From NCBI GenBank assembly GCA_031288715.1, contig JAITQW010000008.1, positions 1-56,340 on the forward strand: a DNA stretch of 56,340 nucleotides. Direction: 5' to 3'. Shown in pieces: positions 55,878-56,340 of the stretch. The notes beneath the pieces are model-generated. The model searched no databases. It saw nothing but the letters and a program-made list of their open reading frames with translations, and had not been told where the DNA came from. Within the stretch, counting starts at the first letter, position 1; every line of letters begins with the position of its first letter. This stretch comes from Lactobacillales bacterium. GTDB taxonomy: Bacteria > Bacillota > Bacilli > Lactobacillales > Streptococcaceae. The translations under genes and the position numbers were made by a program.

Positions 55878-56111
55878 TCTGTTCCCCTTTCGTAATAAAC
55901 TTAAATAAAAATCTAAAAAATAGACCAAATATATAGGGATTTTAACATAGAAAAGAAGAGATTTGTTGATCTTTTTAAACATTTCTTTGGAATCGGCAGA
56001 ACTTATATTTTTCTACATTTGACAAAAAATTAAATAGCGATGGATATATCGTTATTGATTTATGATATGTTTAAGGTTGCCTTTTTGGAACAAAGTGAAG
56101 TTATGGATAAT

Positions 56112-56151
56112 CAAAAAAGGCTTCAAATACGTTTAATAAGCGTATTTGAAG
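56112..56151 (-). terminator. Terminator of the right-edge gene
   Basis: CTTCAAATACG (56121-56131) and CGTATTTGAAG (56141-56151) form an 11-base stem. On the minus strand it is followed by CCTTTTTTG. Confidence 0.85.
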
Positions 56152-56203
56152 TCTTCTTATAGTGTAAAAACTTTCACCATTATTTCGTTGTTAAAAATAG
56201 AAA

Positions 56204-56340
56204 TTATGAAATAGGAATTCTCAATAAATCCATCTGTTCTTTGGTCACAAATCCTTGATTATACATTTCTTTGAAGATAAGACCTATTTTCTTTCCATCT
56301 TGATCGAAATTATTAAGGTAATCATACACTTTTTGAGAAA
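56204..56340 (-). CDS. C-terminus of a second member of the 975-residue secreted protein family
   Basis: The stop TAA is complementary to 56204-56206; the frame is open to the window edge, giving 44 residues plus stop. The peptide (SQKVYDYLNNFDQDGKKIGL, IFKEMYNQGFVTK, EQMDLLRIPIS) aligns without gaps to the last 44 residues of the 51119-54046 product (SKAAYNRFKDCCKTQRTVGD, IFKTLHSEGHVQK, DIMELLEIPVN). Shared residues include S, Y, G, IFK, G, V, K, M, LL and IP, and both end one residue after IPx. Most of the gene lies outside the window. Confidence 0.75.
   Translation of the reverse strand, partial: SQKVYDYLNNFDQDGKKIGLIFKEMYNQGFVTKEQMDLLRIPIS

Overview
The window is a piece of an AT-rich Gram-positive chromosome. 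Gene content and local order point to Lactobacillales close to Enterococcus (Enterococcaceae-like): comEA-comEB-comEC-holA, LysM protein-cmk-rpsA, rplU-prp-rpmA with an L21-type leader and a cleavable L27 extension, an Ami-type opp operon, EbsA-like protein, PBP2a-type enzyme with a YheA-type protein, and ecsAB opposite hit. I cannot name genus or species. No tRNA, rRNA, CRISPR array, prophage or recognisable defence locus was seen.

Layout. 0-6 kb: edge of a PD-(D/E)XK (Rpn-like) protein, an L,D-transpeptidase, birA, and two tandem secreted coiled-coil/CHAP murein hydrolase-like proteins. 6-18 kb: MATE exporter, pcrA, a membrane acyltransferase carrying a repeat element inside its reading frame, an EbsA-like protein, fhs, and oppBCDF without a binding protein. 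18-23 kb: mnmM (ytqB) and ytqA, separated by a large secreted leucine-rich-repeat protein whose signal-peptide region is out of frame at an A7 tract. 23-30 kb: ribosomal operon, IS30 relic, competence genes, holA, gtrA. 30-38 kb: pheA, a class A PBP, yheA, prsA, ecsAB, hit. 38-48 kb: gtrB-like glycosyltransferase, csp, LysM protein, cmk, rpsA, LTA synthase, aroD, prs. 48-56 kb: an isolated gyrB, a 975-residue secreted repeat protein of no family known to me, cdsA and uppS, and at the right edge the C-terminus of a second member of that secreted family.

Much of the window serves the envelope: Ldt, CHAP proteins, class A PBP, PrsA, LTA synthase, GtrA/GtrB-type sugar transfer, UppS/CdsA lipid precursors, EbsA and LysM.

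The least explained signals are: (1) a family of small structured interspersed repeats with terminal inverted repeats starting TTAGARCCTG, in many intergenic gaps, once inside a coding frame as a 168-bp (56-codon) insertion and once supplying the end of the LTA synthase gene; (2) large orphan secreted proteins (LRR type at 18.9-21.8 kb, SH3-repeat type at 51.1-54.0 kb, and a second member cut by the right edge), the first two followed by the same palindromic 3' element; (3) homopolymer tracts (G8 in the ribosome binding site, A7 in the signal peptide) at the LRR gene, which suggest a switchable or recently broken gene. Expected neighbours of several housekeeping genes are missing (gyrB without recF/gyrA, uppS-cdsA without frr/rseP, ytqA apart from ytqB), so the chromosome looks rearranged.
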